Notes: generated from the letters alone by a model not told the origin. A DNA stretch of 64,000 bases from an uncultured Lachnospiraceae bacterium (GCA_934402515.1 CAKRTZ010000005.1:1-64000), one strand, 5' to 3'. Shown: positions 8,403 to 16,964, counted from the first letter of the stretch. Numbers and translations are program-made.

Positions 8403-9930
8403 GTTGTTTTACCCCCATCATAAATTCTCCCACCTCATGTGGTGTCAGGGTATTGGCGTCGGCTATCTTTAATAACTCTCCGCTGTAAATGACACCGATG
8501 GTGTCTGCCAGGTTCATGACCTCATCGAGTTCTAAGGAAATCAAAAGAATGGCATGTCCTTTGTCCCGCTCCGCGATAATCTGCCGGTGGATATTTTCAA
8601 TAGCACCGATATCCAGACCACGGGTAGGCTGGACAAAAATGCAAAGGCTGCTGTCCCGCTCAATTTCTCTGGCGATGATGGCCTTTTGCTGATTACCACC
8701 GCTCATGGAACGAACGATGGTACGGATGCCCTGTCCACTTCGGATGTCATACTCTCCAATGAGTTTTTCGCCGTAGGTATCAAAGGCCTCCTTATTCATA
8801 ATGCCCTTTTTGGAAAAAGGCTCCTCAAAGTAACTCTTTAGTCCTAAGTTTTCTGCCAGAGAAAAATCCATTTCCAGGCCTCTCTCCTGCCGGTCCTCCG
8901 GAATATAGGAAATACCGGAAAGTGCCCTCTCCCGGATACTCTTGTGGGTAATTTCCTCTCCATTCAAATAAATATGCCCTTCCGCCACATGGGCAAGTCC
9001 CACAACGGCATCGGCAATCTCCACCTGCCCGTTTCCGGACACACCGGCAATGGCGAATACCTCGCCGCCCCGGATGGAAAAGCTGACATCTTTTACTACA
9101 GGGAAATGGTCTTTATTTTTCACGGTGAGATGTTCTACCTTCAGTACTTCCTTGCGGAATACCGGGGCTTTTTTCTCCGTGGTAAACTGGACCTCACGGC
9201 CCACCATGAGATTGGCCATGGTTTTGGTGTCCGTCTGGGATACATCCAGCACATCAATAAGCTTTCCCTTGCAGAGAATGGCACAGCGGTCTGCCACCTG
9301 CTTGATTTCTTCCAGTTTATGGGTGATGAGGATAATGGTTTTTCCATTTTCTCTGAGCTGACGGATGATTTCCAGCAGGAATTCAATTTCCTGGGGTGTC
9401 AATACCGCGGTAGGTTCATCAAAAATCAAAATTTCCGCCTCACGGTAGAGCATTTTCAGAATCTCGACACGCTGTCTGGTGGACACATTGATGTCCTCGA
9501 TTACATCGGTGGGATTGATATCCAGTCCATAACGCTTGGAAAGCTCCTCTACCTCCTGATTGGCTTTCTTCATATCCACCGTAGGAATAAAGCCCAGTAC
9601 CTTTTTGATGGGTTCCATACCCATGACGATATTTTCTGCCACGGTATAATTGTGAACCAATTTAAAATGCTGATGCACCATACCGATATTCAGACTCGCC
9701 GCATGGTTTGGGGAGGTGATTGCTACTTTTTCACCCCGGACATAGATTTCACCCTCGTCCGGCTCATACATGCCAAAAAGCATACTCATCAACGTGGATT
9801 TTCCGGCGCCGTTTTCGCCCAGAAGCGCATAAATCTCGCCTTTTTTGATTTGGATTGTCACATCATCGTTGGCCACAATTCCTGGGAATCGTTTGGTAAT
9901 GTGCCTCATCTCTACAATGTAATCTGACAT
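8395..9930 (-). CDS. ABC transporter ATP-binding protein, fused double ATPase (NupO/YufO-like)
   Basis: A 511-residue protein with two ABC domains. The first has Walker A GENGAGKS at about residues 37-44, a degenerate signature (STRQRVEIL) and Walker B ILIFDEPTAVL. The second has a degenerate P loop (GVSGNGQVE), signature MSGGNQQKAIIARE and CIFVQPTRGLD at the Walker B position, where the usual Asp-Glu pair is Val-Gln. Such asymmetry is normal in sugar and nucleoside importers with a fused ATPase. It energises uptake through the two permeases. It follows bmpA after a 201-bp spacer that contains a terminator and other hairpins, so it may be expressed at a lower level than the binding protein. 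Confidence 0.9.
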   Translation of the reverse strand: MSDYIVEMRHITKRFPGIVANDDVTIQIKKGEIYALLGENGAGKSTLMSMLFGMYEPDEGEIYVRGEKVAITSPNHAASLNIGMVHQHFKLVHNYTVAENIVMGMEPIKKVLGFIPTVDMKKANQEVEELSKRYGLDINPTDVIEDINVSTRQRVEILKMLYREAEILIFDEPTAVLTPQEIEFLLEIIRQLRENGKTIILITHKLEEIKQVADRCAILCKGKLIDVLDVSQTDTKTMANLMVGREVQFTTEKKAPVFRKEVLKVEHLTVKNKDHFPVVKDVSFSIRGGEVFAIAGVSGNGQVEIADAVVGLAHVAEGHIYLNGEEITHKSIRERALSGISYIPEDRQERGLEMDFSLAENLGLKSYFEEPFSKKGIMNKEAFDTYGEKLIGEYDIRSGQGIRTIVRSMSGGNQQKAIIAREIERDSSLCIFVQPTRGLDIGAIENIHRQIIAERDKGHAILLISLELDEVMNLADTIGVIYSGELLKIADANTLTPHEVGEFMMGVKQHG

Positions 9931-10071
9931 ACTATTCTTTACCTTTCTTCACATTCGGGAACAAAGAGTCGCTCGTCGGCTCTTTTCGCGCGCGAGCGGT
10001 ATGCGCAGTATAAACTACTTTTCCGCGAGCTGCGCATCCCCGCGGAGCGTTTGTTCATTCACAGAATGAAC
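9931..10071 (-). other. Structured GC-rich leader between bmpA and the transporter ATPase gene
   Basis: No gene. After the bmpA terminator this spacer holds several dyads: a 25-bp palindrome at 10050-10074 (TTTGTTCATTC, ACA, then its complement), ATGCGCAG at 10001-10008 with CTGCGCAT at 10030-10037, CGCTCG at 9970-9975 with CGAGCG at 9993-9998, and AAAGAG at 9963-9968 with CTCTTT at 9980-9985. It is visibly richer in G and C than its surroundings. It may be a processing or stabilising region that sets the ratio of binding protein to transporter, or a small repeat element. Confidence 0.45.
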
Positions 10072-10111
10072 AAAAAGGGTGTGCTGGAACATTTTTGTTC
10101 CAGACACACCC
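10072..10111 (-). terminator. Terminator or attenuator after bmpA
   Basis: A long stem: GGGTGTG at 10077-10083 pairs with CACACCC at 10105-10111 and CTGGAAC at 10084-10090 with GTTCCAG at 10097-10103, leaving one bulged base and a 6-nt loop. On the minus strand a five-base U run follows. It begins 20 bases after the bmpA stop and would limit transcription into the ATPase and permease genes. Confidence 0.85.
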
Positions 10112-10131
10112 TAATTTTATCAGAATACAGT

Positions 10132-11340
10132 CTACCATGTAAAGGTTTCCGGTGTAATTCCGTTAAAGTTTGCAGCAGGTACAATCTCTCCTGCTTTCAC
10201 TTTCTCGTAAGCATCCTGAATTTTGCTGATGGTATCCTCGGATAACTGGCAGCGGTCAGGGTCGCTTACAAAACCGGTGGAATCGGTCTGTGCAGTCAGC
10301 GTTTCGTTCATGCCCTTGAAGGAGCCATCAACGATTGCGTTTAACTCGTTGTAAACTGCTGTGTGCATTACCTTCAGACCGGAGGTCAGAATGATATTGC
10401 TGTCGCCGTTTACACCGTCATCGTACTGGTCAACATCACAGCCGATTACTTTTACATCGGAGGATGCCTCTTTTGCTGCAGTGAATACACCGTTACCGGA
10501 GTTACCGGCAGCTACGAAGATAATATCACAGCCTTCTTCAATCAGGGCATTTCCTACAACCTTACCGGTTGCCTGGTCGGAGAAGTTACCTACATAGTTA
10601 CCGCCTACATTCGCACCGGTTACATCAGTACCTGCGTAGGAAGGCAGCTCTACAACTTCTACAGAGGTTCCCTCGGTGCCGTTTACATAATTAACACCGC
10701 TCATGAAACCATACTGATAGTTTACGTTAGAAGGATATGCGATACCGTTTACAACAGCAACCTTGCCGGTCTTGGTCTCAAGTGCTGCAGCCATACCTGC
10801 GAAAAATCCACTTTCCTGCTCAGCAAATTTCATTGCGTATACGTTATCTACCTGTGCCTCATTGCCATCTGCATCAGTAGGGAACTCATCTACCAGAATA
10901 AAATCAACATCCGGATTGTCCTGTGCAACGGTGGTAATTCCGGAGAACTGGAAACCACAGCAGACGATGACATCATAATCAGCTACGATATCCTGTACGG
11001 CCTGTACAGCAGCTGCAGGGTCACCGGTTTCCTCGCGGACGGGAGTAACCGTGCTGTTCGGATTCTCAGCGATGAAGCTTAAGATACCGTTGTAGTTGTC
11101 CTCGTTGAAAGAACCATCGTCCACGCCGGAAGGACTGGATACGATAGCGATTTTCAGGGCTGCACCTTCTGTGGTGTCGCCTGCAGCAGACTCTGTAGTC
11201 TCTGCTTCGGTTTCGGTTGTACTTTCAACACTCTCGGTACTGTCAGTTGTCGTACCGGTTGTCTGTGCGTTGGAACCGCAGGCTGTCATTGCAAAAGCCA
11301 TAACGGAAGCCATTAAAACAGATAAAACTTTCTTTTTCAT
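10132..11340 (-). CDS. bmpA: BMP-family nucleoside-binding lipoprotein
   Basis: A 402-residue extracellular substrate-binding lipoprotein (Med/BMP family). The signal peptide ends at the lipobox with Cys21 (FAMTAC), followed by a Thr/Glu/Ser rich tether to about residue 60. The binding domain begins at KIAIVSSPSGVDDGSFNEDNYNG; the GVDDGSFN stretch is the family's ligand-binding signature. Later landmarks are VVCCGFQFS, GKVAVVNGIAYPSNV and IIFVAAGNSGNGV. It feeds the ABC importer encoded just downstream. RBS is GAGGAGG. A separate promoter lies upstream and a terminator just after. Ligand class (purine nucleosides) is inferred from the family and its neighbours. Confidence 0.9.
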   Translation of the reverse strand: MKKKVLSVLMASVMAFAMTACGSNAQTTGTTTDSTESVESTTETEAETTESAAGDTTEGAALKIAIVSSPSGVDDGSFNEDNYNGILSFIAENPNSTVTPVREETGDPAAAVQAVQDIVADYDVIVCCGFQFSGITTVAQDNPDVDFILVDEFPTDADGNEAQVDNVYAMKFAEQESGFFAGMAAALETKTGKVAVVNGIAYPSNVNYQYGFMSGVNYVNGTEGTSVEVVELPSYAGTDVTGANVGGNYVGNFSDQATGKVVGNALIEEGCDIIFVAAGNSGNGVFTAAKEASSDVKVIGCDVDQYDDGVNGDSNIILTSGLKVMHTAVYNELNAIVDGSFKGMNETLTAQTDSTGFVSDPDRCQLSEDTISKIQDAYEKVKAGEIVPAANFNGITPETFTW

Positions 11341-11395
11341 TGTATTTTCCTCCTCTGGGATTCCTCATCCCGAATCTGTTACTAAAAACAAAAGT

Positions 11396-11424
11396 ATGCT
11401 ATCACAGTTTCTTTCAAAAAGCAA
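11396..11424 (-). promoter_or_regulatory. Predicted promoter of bmpA
   Basis: Minus-strand TTGCTT (11424-11419) and TAGCAT (11401-11396) are separated by 17 bases, matching a housekeeping promoter in four of six positions each. The transcript leader would be about 50 bases, too short for a purine riboswitch; it contains a small GGGAT/ATCCC hairpin at 11357-11371. Confidence 0.5.
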
Positions 11425-11453
11425 TTATCCGTTTGTAAAATGTTATGGCAAAA

Positions 11454-12389
11454 TCATGAATTTATTTTAAATCCTGCCTTAAAGCCCCGCCAGGAAAAGG
11501 CTTTTTGAAAATCCTGCAAAGAAAATAATTCAACAGGCGGAAACTGAATCAGCTTTCTCTCCAACAATCGAAGTGCCGGTTCAAAGGGACCGCACCGGCT
11601 CCCCACCAGTTTAATTTCGTTGACTACCACACTGCTTAAATTAATCCGGGCATCTCCGGCATAGGTACTCTTCATAAAGATAGTCCCCCGTTTCCGCACC
11701 AGTTCCAAAGCATCTTTCATACCCGCAGGTACTCCTGTAGCCTCCACCACATATTCATACCCTTGAGGCTCTCCTGCCAGAGTGGTCTTTGCATAGGGCT
11801 TAAACAGCTCCAGCTTCTCGGGGTGGTGTCCGATCACAGTAATGTCCATTCCATACAAAGACAACACTTCGGTAATCATTAAGGAAAGCCTGCCATCTCC
11901 CAGCACTGCCACATTTTTGGACACATCAAGCTGTGCCTGGGTGGTGAGTTCAATGGCTGCAGCCAACGGTTCCGTAAAGATTGCCTGCTCGTCCGGCAAA
12001 TCATCCGGAATCTCATGTAACAGGGTGGTCGCCAGTGTCATATAGGGAGCAAAGCAGCCATCCTTTTCATTTAAACCGATCACTTTCCGGTTGATGCAGT
12101 GGGTGGGGCGCATGGTTTTACAATATATGCAGTGCCCGCAGGGTTCGTTTAACTCCCCCACCACACGTTTTCCAATCCAGCTTTTATCATCGGAATCTTC
12201 CACCACACCTACAAATTCGTGTCCCATCACTCCCCGGAAATCCGGTTTGTATCCGGCACGCACTTCCTTATCCGTATTGCACACCGCGGCCAGTTTGATT
12301 TTAATGAGACTGTAGCCGGGCTTGCATTCCGGCTTCGGATAATCCGTCACATACTTTGCGACGGCTCCATCATAAACAACTGCCTCCAT
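11454..12389 (-). CDS. Zinc-dependent medium-chain alcohol dehydrogenase family protein
   Basis: A 311-residue MDR dehydrogenase. Catalytic zinc ligands are visible as Cys of AAVCNTDKE (about residue 37), the GHE pair of MGHEFVG (about 56-58) and Glu of IFTEPLAAA. The structural zinc site is CGHCIYCKTMRPTHC (about 84-98). The Rossmann part is short, with NVAVLGDGRLS in place of the usual GxGxxG. The protein is about 30 residues shorter than typical members. It follows the isochorismatase-like gene by 18 bases and is likely cotranscribed with dacF. Substrate is not known; sorbitol or threonine dehydrogenase-like labels would be guesses. Confidence 0.82.
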   Translation of the reverse strand: MEAVVYDGAVAKYVTDYPKPECKPGYSLIKIKLAAVCNTDKEVRAGYKPDFRGVMGHEFVGVVEDSDDKSWIGKRVVGELNEPCGHCIYCKTMRPTHCINRKVIGLNEKDGCFAPYMTLATTLLHEIPDDLPDEQAIFTEPLAAAIELTTQAQLDVSKNVAVLGDGRLSLMITEVLSLYGMDITVIGHHPEKLELFKPYAKTTLAGEPQGYEYVVEATGVPAGMKDALELVRKRGTIFMKSTYAGDARINLSSVVVNEIKLVGSRCGPFEPALRLLERKLIQFPPVELFSLQDFQKAFSWRGFKAGFKINS

Positions 12390-12407
12390 CGTACGTTTCC
12401 TTTCTTT

Positions 12408-13307
12408 TTACTCTACGGTGACCTGACACATCTTCATGGCATCCAACGCGTTTTTGTGGCTTTCCGGGGTAACTCCTGCACAGGCATCGGCCAACACCCG
12501 CACCTCCACCTCCGGCAGAAACGCCCGGATCACCATGGCATTGGAAATAACGCAGATATCCGTACAGAGTCCTACCAGCGTCACACTGGTTAAATCCGGT
12601 ATTTTTGACAGATACTGCGCCAGCTCCACGGAGCCAAACACCGGTTTATCAATAATCTTTGTGGTTTCCGTCTGTAATGCCTTGAGGGTATCACAGATTT
12701 CCCACCCTTCCGTTCCTTGAATACAGTGAGGTACCGGTAATTTCTTTCCCTCCTGGGTGTCCAGATAATTGTCAGAATGCGTATCTCTTGTATACATCAC
12801 TTCTCCATCAAAATCTTTGATCACCTCTGCCACTTTTCCCACGATTGCCTGCGCCTCTTTTGTCCCCAATGCTCCGTCAATAAAATCATTTTGCATGTCA
12901 ATGACTGCCAGAATTTCCTTTGCCATCCTTTGCTTTCCCTTTCTTTTCTTTTCTTTTTCCCTGCCGGGTACTTCATTTTTTATCCCCGGATGATTTTTCT
13001 TGATATATTCCAGTACCTCTCTGGCACATTCCGGGCGTTCCATGCGGAGCTGATACTCCCTGCCTGTTTTGTCCCGCAGCTGGATATAATGCTCCATCAG
13101 GAGAAACTCTCCACATTCCCCATGTTCCATCCGAAGATACAGATTATCAATCTGGTCATAGGCGATATACCGGATACGAAACAGGTTTCGATAAAAGAAA
13201 TGCCGTTCCCCCAATCTCACTTCCACCAGATATCTGGCTGTTTTAAATTCCGCTTTCAGATCCTTCTTGGAAACCTCCTGTCCACACAGGCATTGATACC
13301 CCATCAT
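12408..13307 (-). CDS. Unknown N-terminal module fused in frame to an isochorismatase-like cysteine hydrolase
   Basis: A 299-residue open frame with two parts. Residues 1-110 form a mixed beta/helix module beginning GYQCLCGQE that I do not recognise; it may be PH-like. Then comes a highly basic linker encoded by a purine-rich tract (12927-12965), and from residue 128 a full-length isochorismatase/nicotinamidase domain: AVIDMQNDFIDG (catalytic Asp), IIDKPVFGS (Lys) and LVGLCTDICV (Cys). An internal ATG at 12926 with AAGGG about ten bases upstream could start the hydrolase alone (172 residues, the normal family length). The outer start ATGATG overlaps the dacF stop codon, suggesting translational coupling. 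Either one fused protein or two products from one frame. Confidence 0.75.
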   Translation of the reverse strand: MMGYQCLCGQEVSKKDLKAEFKTARYLVEVRLGERHFFYRNLFRIRYIAYDQIDNLYLRMEHGECGEFLLMEHYIQLRDKTGREYQLRMERPECAREVLEYIKKNHPGIKNEVPGREKEKKRKGKQRMAKEILAVIDMQNDFIDGALGTKEAQAIVGKVAEVIKDFDGEVMYTRDTHSDNYLDTQEGKKLPVPHCIQGTEGWEICDTLKALQTETTKIIDKPVFGSVELAQYLSKIPDLTSVTLVGLCTDICVISNAMVIRAFLPEVEVRVLADACAGVTPESHKNALDAMKMCQVTVE

Positions 13308-14779
13308 TCGTCCTCGTCTTCTCTGTCAGTTTTTTCTATATCAGCAAGTTCCCGTTCCTGCCGTCTGCGCCGGCGTTCCATCAGTTCCCTTCGCCTTCTT
13401 GCCCGTTCTCTCTCTGCTTCCAGTTTCTTTCGGATTATAAAAGCAAAAATAACAAATACTACTGCCACCGCAATCACAATTACCAGCAAAACCTTCATAA
13501 TCCCGAGGAAAACATTTTTCGCCCCTTGATTTTTCCGATGTGAATCCGCTGCCTGGATTTGATCAGAAATCACATCCTGATCTCCCTCATCAACCAAAGT
13601 CTGCTGATTGTCCGGCATCTGTTGAATTTCATAGACAGGCACCACCACACTTCCGACAGTCTGGGTGTCATCCACAAATGAAAAAATCACCTGGGAACTT
13701 TCCTCATCAAAAGTAGAAGTGTAGGTTAATTCAGCCGGTTGGGAAGTTTTTTTAATAAGGAGAGGAGTTTCCTCTTCAGAGGGATCTTCTATCACCTGAT
13801 ATTGTAACCCTGTGTTATTTTGCGCTATTTGACATGCTTCGTCTATCAATTTCTGTCCGTCAGTCACATCCCATGCTGAAATCTTACGGTAATTAGCAAA
13901 ACCATAATCATACAATACGGCAGAATCTTTATACTGGCTGGGAGACTCATCCTTCATTACCACACAGATCAGACGCACACCGTCCCGCTCTGCGCAAGTC
14001 ACCAGAGTCTGTCTCGCTATATCGGTATAGCCGGTTTTTCCTCCCACCAGCCCCTCATAATAATATTTGGAACCCCGGTTGGTTCCCGGCAGCATTTTGT
14101 TGTGATTTCCAAGATCAATCTCATCCGGCTGGGTAGCTGTGGCATTGATATGGTAAAACGCTGTCCCGGAAATCGTACTTAGATTCTCATAGGAGAAAAA
14201 GGCCCTGGCAATCAATGCCATATCATAGGCACTGGTATAATGATTGTCATTCGGTAAACCATGCGGATTGATAAAATGGGTATCCTCGCAGCCCAGTTCC
14301 TTTGCCCTTTCATTCATCAGATCTGCAAAGGCATCCACACTCCCGGATATATGCTCTGCAATACCGTTTGCCACCTCGTTTGCTGAGGCAAGCAAAAGTG
14401 CATATAAAGCATCTTCCATGGTCAATGTTTCATTTTCATCAATTCCAATATTGGAACTCCCCCGTTCCACCGTGTAAACTGCCGTATGAGAAAAAGTGAT
14501 CACCTCGTCCATATCACAATTTTCCTGTGCCAACAGGGCAGTCATGATTTTTGTAATAGAAGCAGGATATTGTCTGGTATGAATATTTTTTTCATATAAG
14601 ATAACGCCCGTATCGGCATCCATGAGAATCGCGCTCTCCGCCTCCACTGCAGGCGGTACAGCACTTACCTCTGTACTCGCGCTCTCTTCCTCTCCGGGAG
14701 CCGCCAGAACCGTACAATGAAAAAGACTGCAGGAAAGAATCACTGCCGTCAGAAGAATCGGTAATTTTCTTTTTATCAT
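13304..14779 (-). CDS. dacF: D-alanyl-D-alanine carboxypeptidase (DacF/PBP5-type)
   Basis: A 491-residue low-molecular-weight penicillin-binding protein that trims the terminal D-Ala from peptidoglycan stem peptides. It has a signal peptide (about 1-27), the serine motif SITK at 74-77, SAN at 132-134 and KTG at 248-250, followed by the C-terminal PBP5 beta domain to about 390. A membrane segment (VFLGIMKVLLVIVIAVAVVFVIFAFII) near 425-450 and a long Arg/Glu-rich cytosolic tail end the protein; this is an unusual transmembrane anchor rather than the normal amphipathic helix. RBS AAGGGG. It has its own extended -10 promoter and leads the dacF-hydrolase-dehydrogenase run. Confidence 0.93.
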   Translation of the reverse strand: MIKRKLPILLTAVILSCSLFHCTVLAAPGEEESASTEVSAVPPAVEAESAILMDADTGVILYEKNIHTRQYPASITKIMTALLAQENCDMDEVITFSHTAVYTVERGSSNIGIDENETLTMEDALYALLLASANEVANGIAEHISGSVDAFADLMNERAKELGCEDTHFINPHGLPNDNHYTSAYDMALIARAFFSYENLSTISGTAFYHINATATQPDEIDLGNHNKMLPGTNRGSKYYYEGLVGGKTGYTDIARQTLVTCAERDGVRLICVVMKDESPSQYKDSAVLYDYGFANYRKISAWDVTDGQKLIDEACQIAQNNTGLQYQVIEDPSEEETPLLIKKTSQPAELTYTSTFDEESSQVIFSFVDDTQTVGSVVVPVYEIQQMPDNQQTLVDEGDQDVISDQIQAADSHRKNQGAKNVFLGIMKVLLVIVIAVAVVFVIFAFIIRKKLEAERERARRRRELMERRRRRQERELADIEKTDREDEDE

Positions 14780-14830
14780 CTATATAAATCCCCTTATATG
14801 TTTCCAACTTATTTTTCAAAGACTTCTTTT

Positions 14831-14839
14831 AGTATACCA
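14831..14839 (-). promoter_or_regulatory. Extended -10 element of the dacF promoter
   Basis: The minus strand reads TGGTATACT, an extended -10 (TG-N-TATACT) about 50 bases before the dacF start. No good -35 is seen, as is common with extended -10 promoters. It is divergent from the purine promoter on the other strand. Confidence 0.45.
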
Positions 14840-14861
14840 AAGATGATTCTATTTTTCCACA

Positions 14862-14890
14862 TTGTAAAAAGAAAACTCGCATGATAGAAT
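14862..14890 (+). promoter_or_regulatory. Predicted promoter of the IMP cyclohydrolase/AICAR transformylase pair
   Basis: TTGTAA at 14862-14867 and TAGAAT at 14885-14890 are separated by 17 bases. The leader to the start at 14939 is about 40 bases, so no guanine riboswitch fits there. Confidence 0.55.
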
Positions 14891-14938
14891 ATGAAATGGT
14901 AATTATTGATAAAAGATTTCCAAGGAGGAGCACATTTC

Positions 14939-15652
14939 ATGAAAGCAGTTTCACTTGCACAGGAATTATCCGGTACTTCCTATCCGGGAAGAGGCATTGT
15001 TATCGGAAAATCCGCTGATGGCAGATATGCCGTTACCGCTTATTTCATCATGGGTCGCAGCGAAAACAGCCGCAACCGCGTCTTTGTAGAGGACGGCGAA
15101 GGTATCCGTACCCAGGCGTTTGACCCTTCTAAATTAAGTGACCCATCTCTGATTATCTATGCACCGGTCCGGGTTCTTGGCAACAAGACCATCGTTACCA
15201 ATGGTGACCAGACAGACACCATCTATGAACTGATGGACAAGCAGCAGACTTTTGAGCAGGCACTCCGTACCCGTGAGTTTGAGCCGGATGCCCCCAACTA
15301 CACCCCTCGTATTTCGGGTATTATGCACATTGAGAACGGCAAGTACAACTATGCAATGTCCATTTTAAAGAGCAATAACGGAGACCCCTCCTCCTGCAAC
15401 CGCTACACCTTTGCCTATGAGAATCCGGCAGCAGGCGAAGCACATTTCATTCACACCTACATGGGTGACGGCAATCCACTTCCCAGTTTCGAAGGGGAAC
15501 CCACTTTAGTAAATCTCGATGGTGATATCGACACCTTCACCGATCTGGTCTGGAACAGCTTAAACGAGGACAACAAAGTTTCTCTCTTTGTCCGGTACAT
15601 CGACATTGAAACCGGCAAATACGAATCCCGCATCATCAACAAAAACAAATAA
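14939..15652 (+). CDS. IMP cyclohydrolase, PurO-type
   Basis: A 237-residue cytosolic enzyme of the PurO-like family that closes FAICAR to IMP, the last step of purine synthesis. Family features include SYPGRGIVIG near the N terminus, AVTAYFIMGRSENSRNRVF, and GNPLPSFEGEP toward the C terminus. The start is set at 14939 because AAGGAGG lies ten bases upstream; an in-frame ATG at 14906 lacks one. The next gene encodes the preceding step (AICAR transformylase), so both halves of the usual bifunctional PurH occur here as two genes, with the cyclohydrolase replaced by an unrelated archaeal-type fold. The 39-bp spacing supports one operon. Confidence 0.88.
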   Translation: MKAVSLAQELSGTSYPGRGIVIGKSADGRYAVTAYFIMGRSENSRNRVFVEDGEGIRTQAFDPSKLSDPSLIIYAPVRVLGNKTIVTNGDQTDTIYELMDKQQTFEQALRTREFEPDAPNYTPRISGIMHIENGKYNYAMSILKSNNGDPSSCNRYTFAYENPAAGEAHFIHTYMGDGNPLPSFEGEPTLVNLDGDIDTFTDLVWNSLNEDNKVSLFVRYIDIETGKYESRIINKNK

Positions 15653-15691
15653 CTTTTACCGCGCAGCCAATGCGCAGAAATGAGGATGATT

Positions 15692-16873
15692 ATGAACGAA
15701 TTCGCTTTAAAGTACGGTTGTAACCCCAATCAGAAACCTTCCCGCATCTACATGGAGGACGGTTCTGAACTTCCCATTAAAGTATTATGCGGAAGACCCG
15801 GCTATATTAATTTTCTCGACGCTTTTAACGGCTGGCAGTTAGTCAGTGAGTTAAAAAAAGCCACCGGTCTTGCCGCCGCTACTTCCTTTAAACATGTTTC
15901 CCCTGCAGGTGCAGCCGTAGGACTTCCTCTTTCCGAGGTGGAACGCAAAATTTACTGGGTAGATGATCTGGATATGGAATTTACTCCCCTGGCAAACGCT
16001 TATGCAAGAGCCCGTGGCGCAGACCGCATGTCCTCCTTCGGTGATTTCATCGCCCTGTCTGATGTCTGTGATGTGGCTACCGCCAAAATTATTAAACGGG
16101 AAGTTTCTGACGGTGTCATTGCTCCCGGTTACGAGCCTGAGGCTTTGGAAATCTTAAAAGGCAAGAAAAACGGTAACTACAATGTCATCGAAATTGATGC
16201 CACCTATGTACCCTCTCCCCTAGAGCGGAAACAGGTATACGGCATCACCTTTGAGCAGGGACGGAACGAACTTCACATCAACGATGAATTACTATCCAAT
16301 CTGGTAACAGAAAATAAGGAGATTCCCGAGTCCGCTAAAATTGATCTGATTATTTCTCTGATTACCCTGAAATATACCCAGTCCAATTCTGTCTGTTATG
16401 TAAAAGGCGGTCAGGCCATCGGTATCGGTGCCGGACAGCAGTCCCGTATCCACTGCACAAGACTTGCAGGAAACAAGGCTGACAACTGGTATCTGCGCCA
16501 GGCTCCTCAGGTATTAAATCTTCCTTTCCTGGATAACATCAAACGTGCAGACCGCGATAATGCCATTGATGTCTATATCAGTGAAGATTACATGGATGTG
16601 CTGGCAGATGGAGAATGGGAAAAGACCTTTAAGGAAAAACCTCCTGTTTTCACAAAGGAAGAAAAACGTGCCTGGTTGGACACTCTCACCGATGTGGCAT
16701 TAGGCTCCGATGCTTTCTTCCCCTTCGGCGACAACATTGAGCGTGCCCACAGAAGTGGTGTAAAATATATCGCACAGCCCGGCGGCTCCATCCGCGATGA
16801 CAATGTTATCGAAACCTGCAATAAATACGGCATTGCCATGTGCTTTACCGGCATCCGTCTGTTCCATCACTAA
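15692..16873 (+). CDS. AICAR transformylase (stand-alone PurH transformylase domain)
   Basis: A 393-residue enzyme that formylates AICAR with 10-formyl-tetrahydrofolate. It carries the transformylase motifs ATSFKHVSPAGAA (catalytic Lys-His), LKYTQSNSVCYVKGGQAIGIGAGQ with the KYTQSNS signature, and AFFPFGDNIERAHRSGV near the C terminus. The MGS-like cyclohydrolase domain of normal PurH is absent, which agrees with the separate PurO-type gene upstream. Start chosen at 15692 (MNEFALKYGC) because GAGG is six bases upstream; in-frame ATGs at 15680 and 15686 overlap that site. A double hairpin terminator follows. Confidence 0.92.
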   Translation: MNEFALKYGCNPNQKPSRIYMEDGSELPIKVLCGRPGYINFLDAFNGWQLVSELKKATGLAAATSFKHVSPAGAAVGLPLSEVERKIYWVDDLDMEFTPLANAYARARGADRMSSFGDFIALSDVCDVATAKIIKREVSDGVIAPGYEPEALEILKGKKNGNYNVIEIDATYVPSPLERKQVYGITFEQGRNELHINDELLSNLVTENKEIPESAKIDLIISLITLKYTQSNSVCYVKGGQAIGIGAGQQSRIHCTRLAGNKADNWYLRQAPQVLNLPFLDNIKRADRDNAIDVYISEDYMDVLADGEWEKTFKEKPPVFTKEEKRAWLDTLTDVALGSDAFFPFGDNIERAHRSGVKYIAQPGGSIRDDNVIETCNKYGIAMCFTGIRLFHH

Positions 16874-16900
16874 TTGAAATTAAAATCTTACATTTTATGT

Positions 16901-16922
16901 GGGTGCGCTGTGTGGCGCACCC
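16901..16922. repeat. Perfect hairpin after the AICAR transformylase gene
   Basis: GGGTGCGC at 16901-16908 pairs with GCGCACCC at 16915-16922 around a 6-nt loop. It is followed by ATTAAAAAA rather than a U run, so by itself it is a weak plus-strand terminator; it may protect the 3' end or act with the next hairpin. Confidence 0.6.
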
Positions 16923-16928
16923 ATTAAA

Positions 16929-16964
16929 AAACCTCCGGAGTCATGAGACGCCGGAGGTTTTCTT
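16929..16964. terminator. Bidirectional terminator between the AICAR transformylase gene and serA
   Basis: AAACCTCCGG at 16929-16938 pairs with CCGGAGGTTT at 16951-16960 around a 12-nt loop. The plus strand continues TTTTCTT and the minus strand TTTTTTAATGG, so it can end both convergent transcripts. Confidence 0.88.

Noticed and set aside
8944..9927. A 327-residue plus-strand open frame
   Set aside because: Antisense across the whole transporter ATPase gene; no ribosome site and no recognisable domain.
10363..11082. A 239-residue plus-strand open frame
   Set aside because: Antisense to bmpA; Tyr- and Cys-rich composition follows from the complement of the real gene.
14840..14938. Possible purine riboswitch before the IMP cyclohydrolase gene
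   Set aside because: The leader from the predicted promoter is only about 40 bases and shows no three-way helix.
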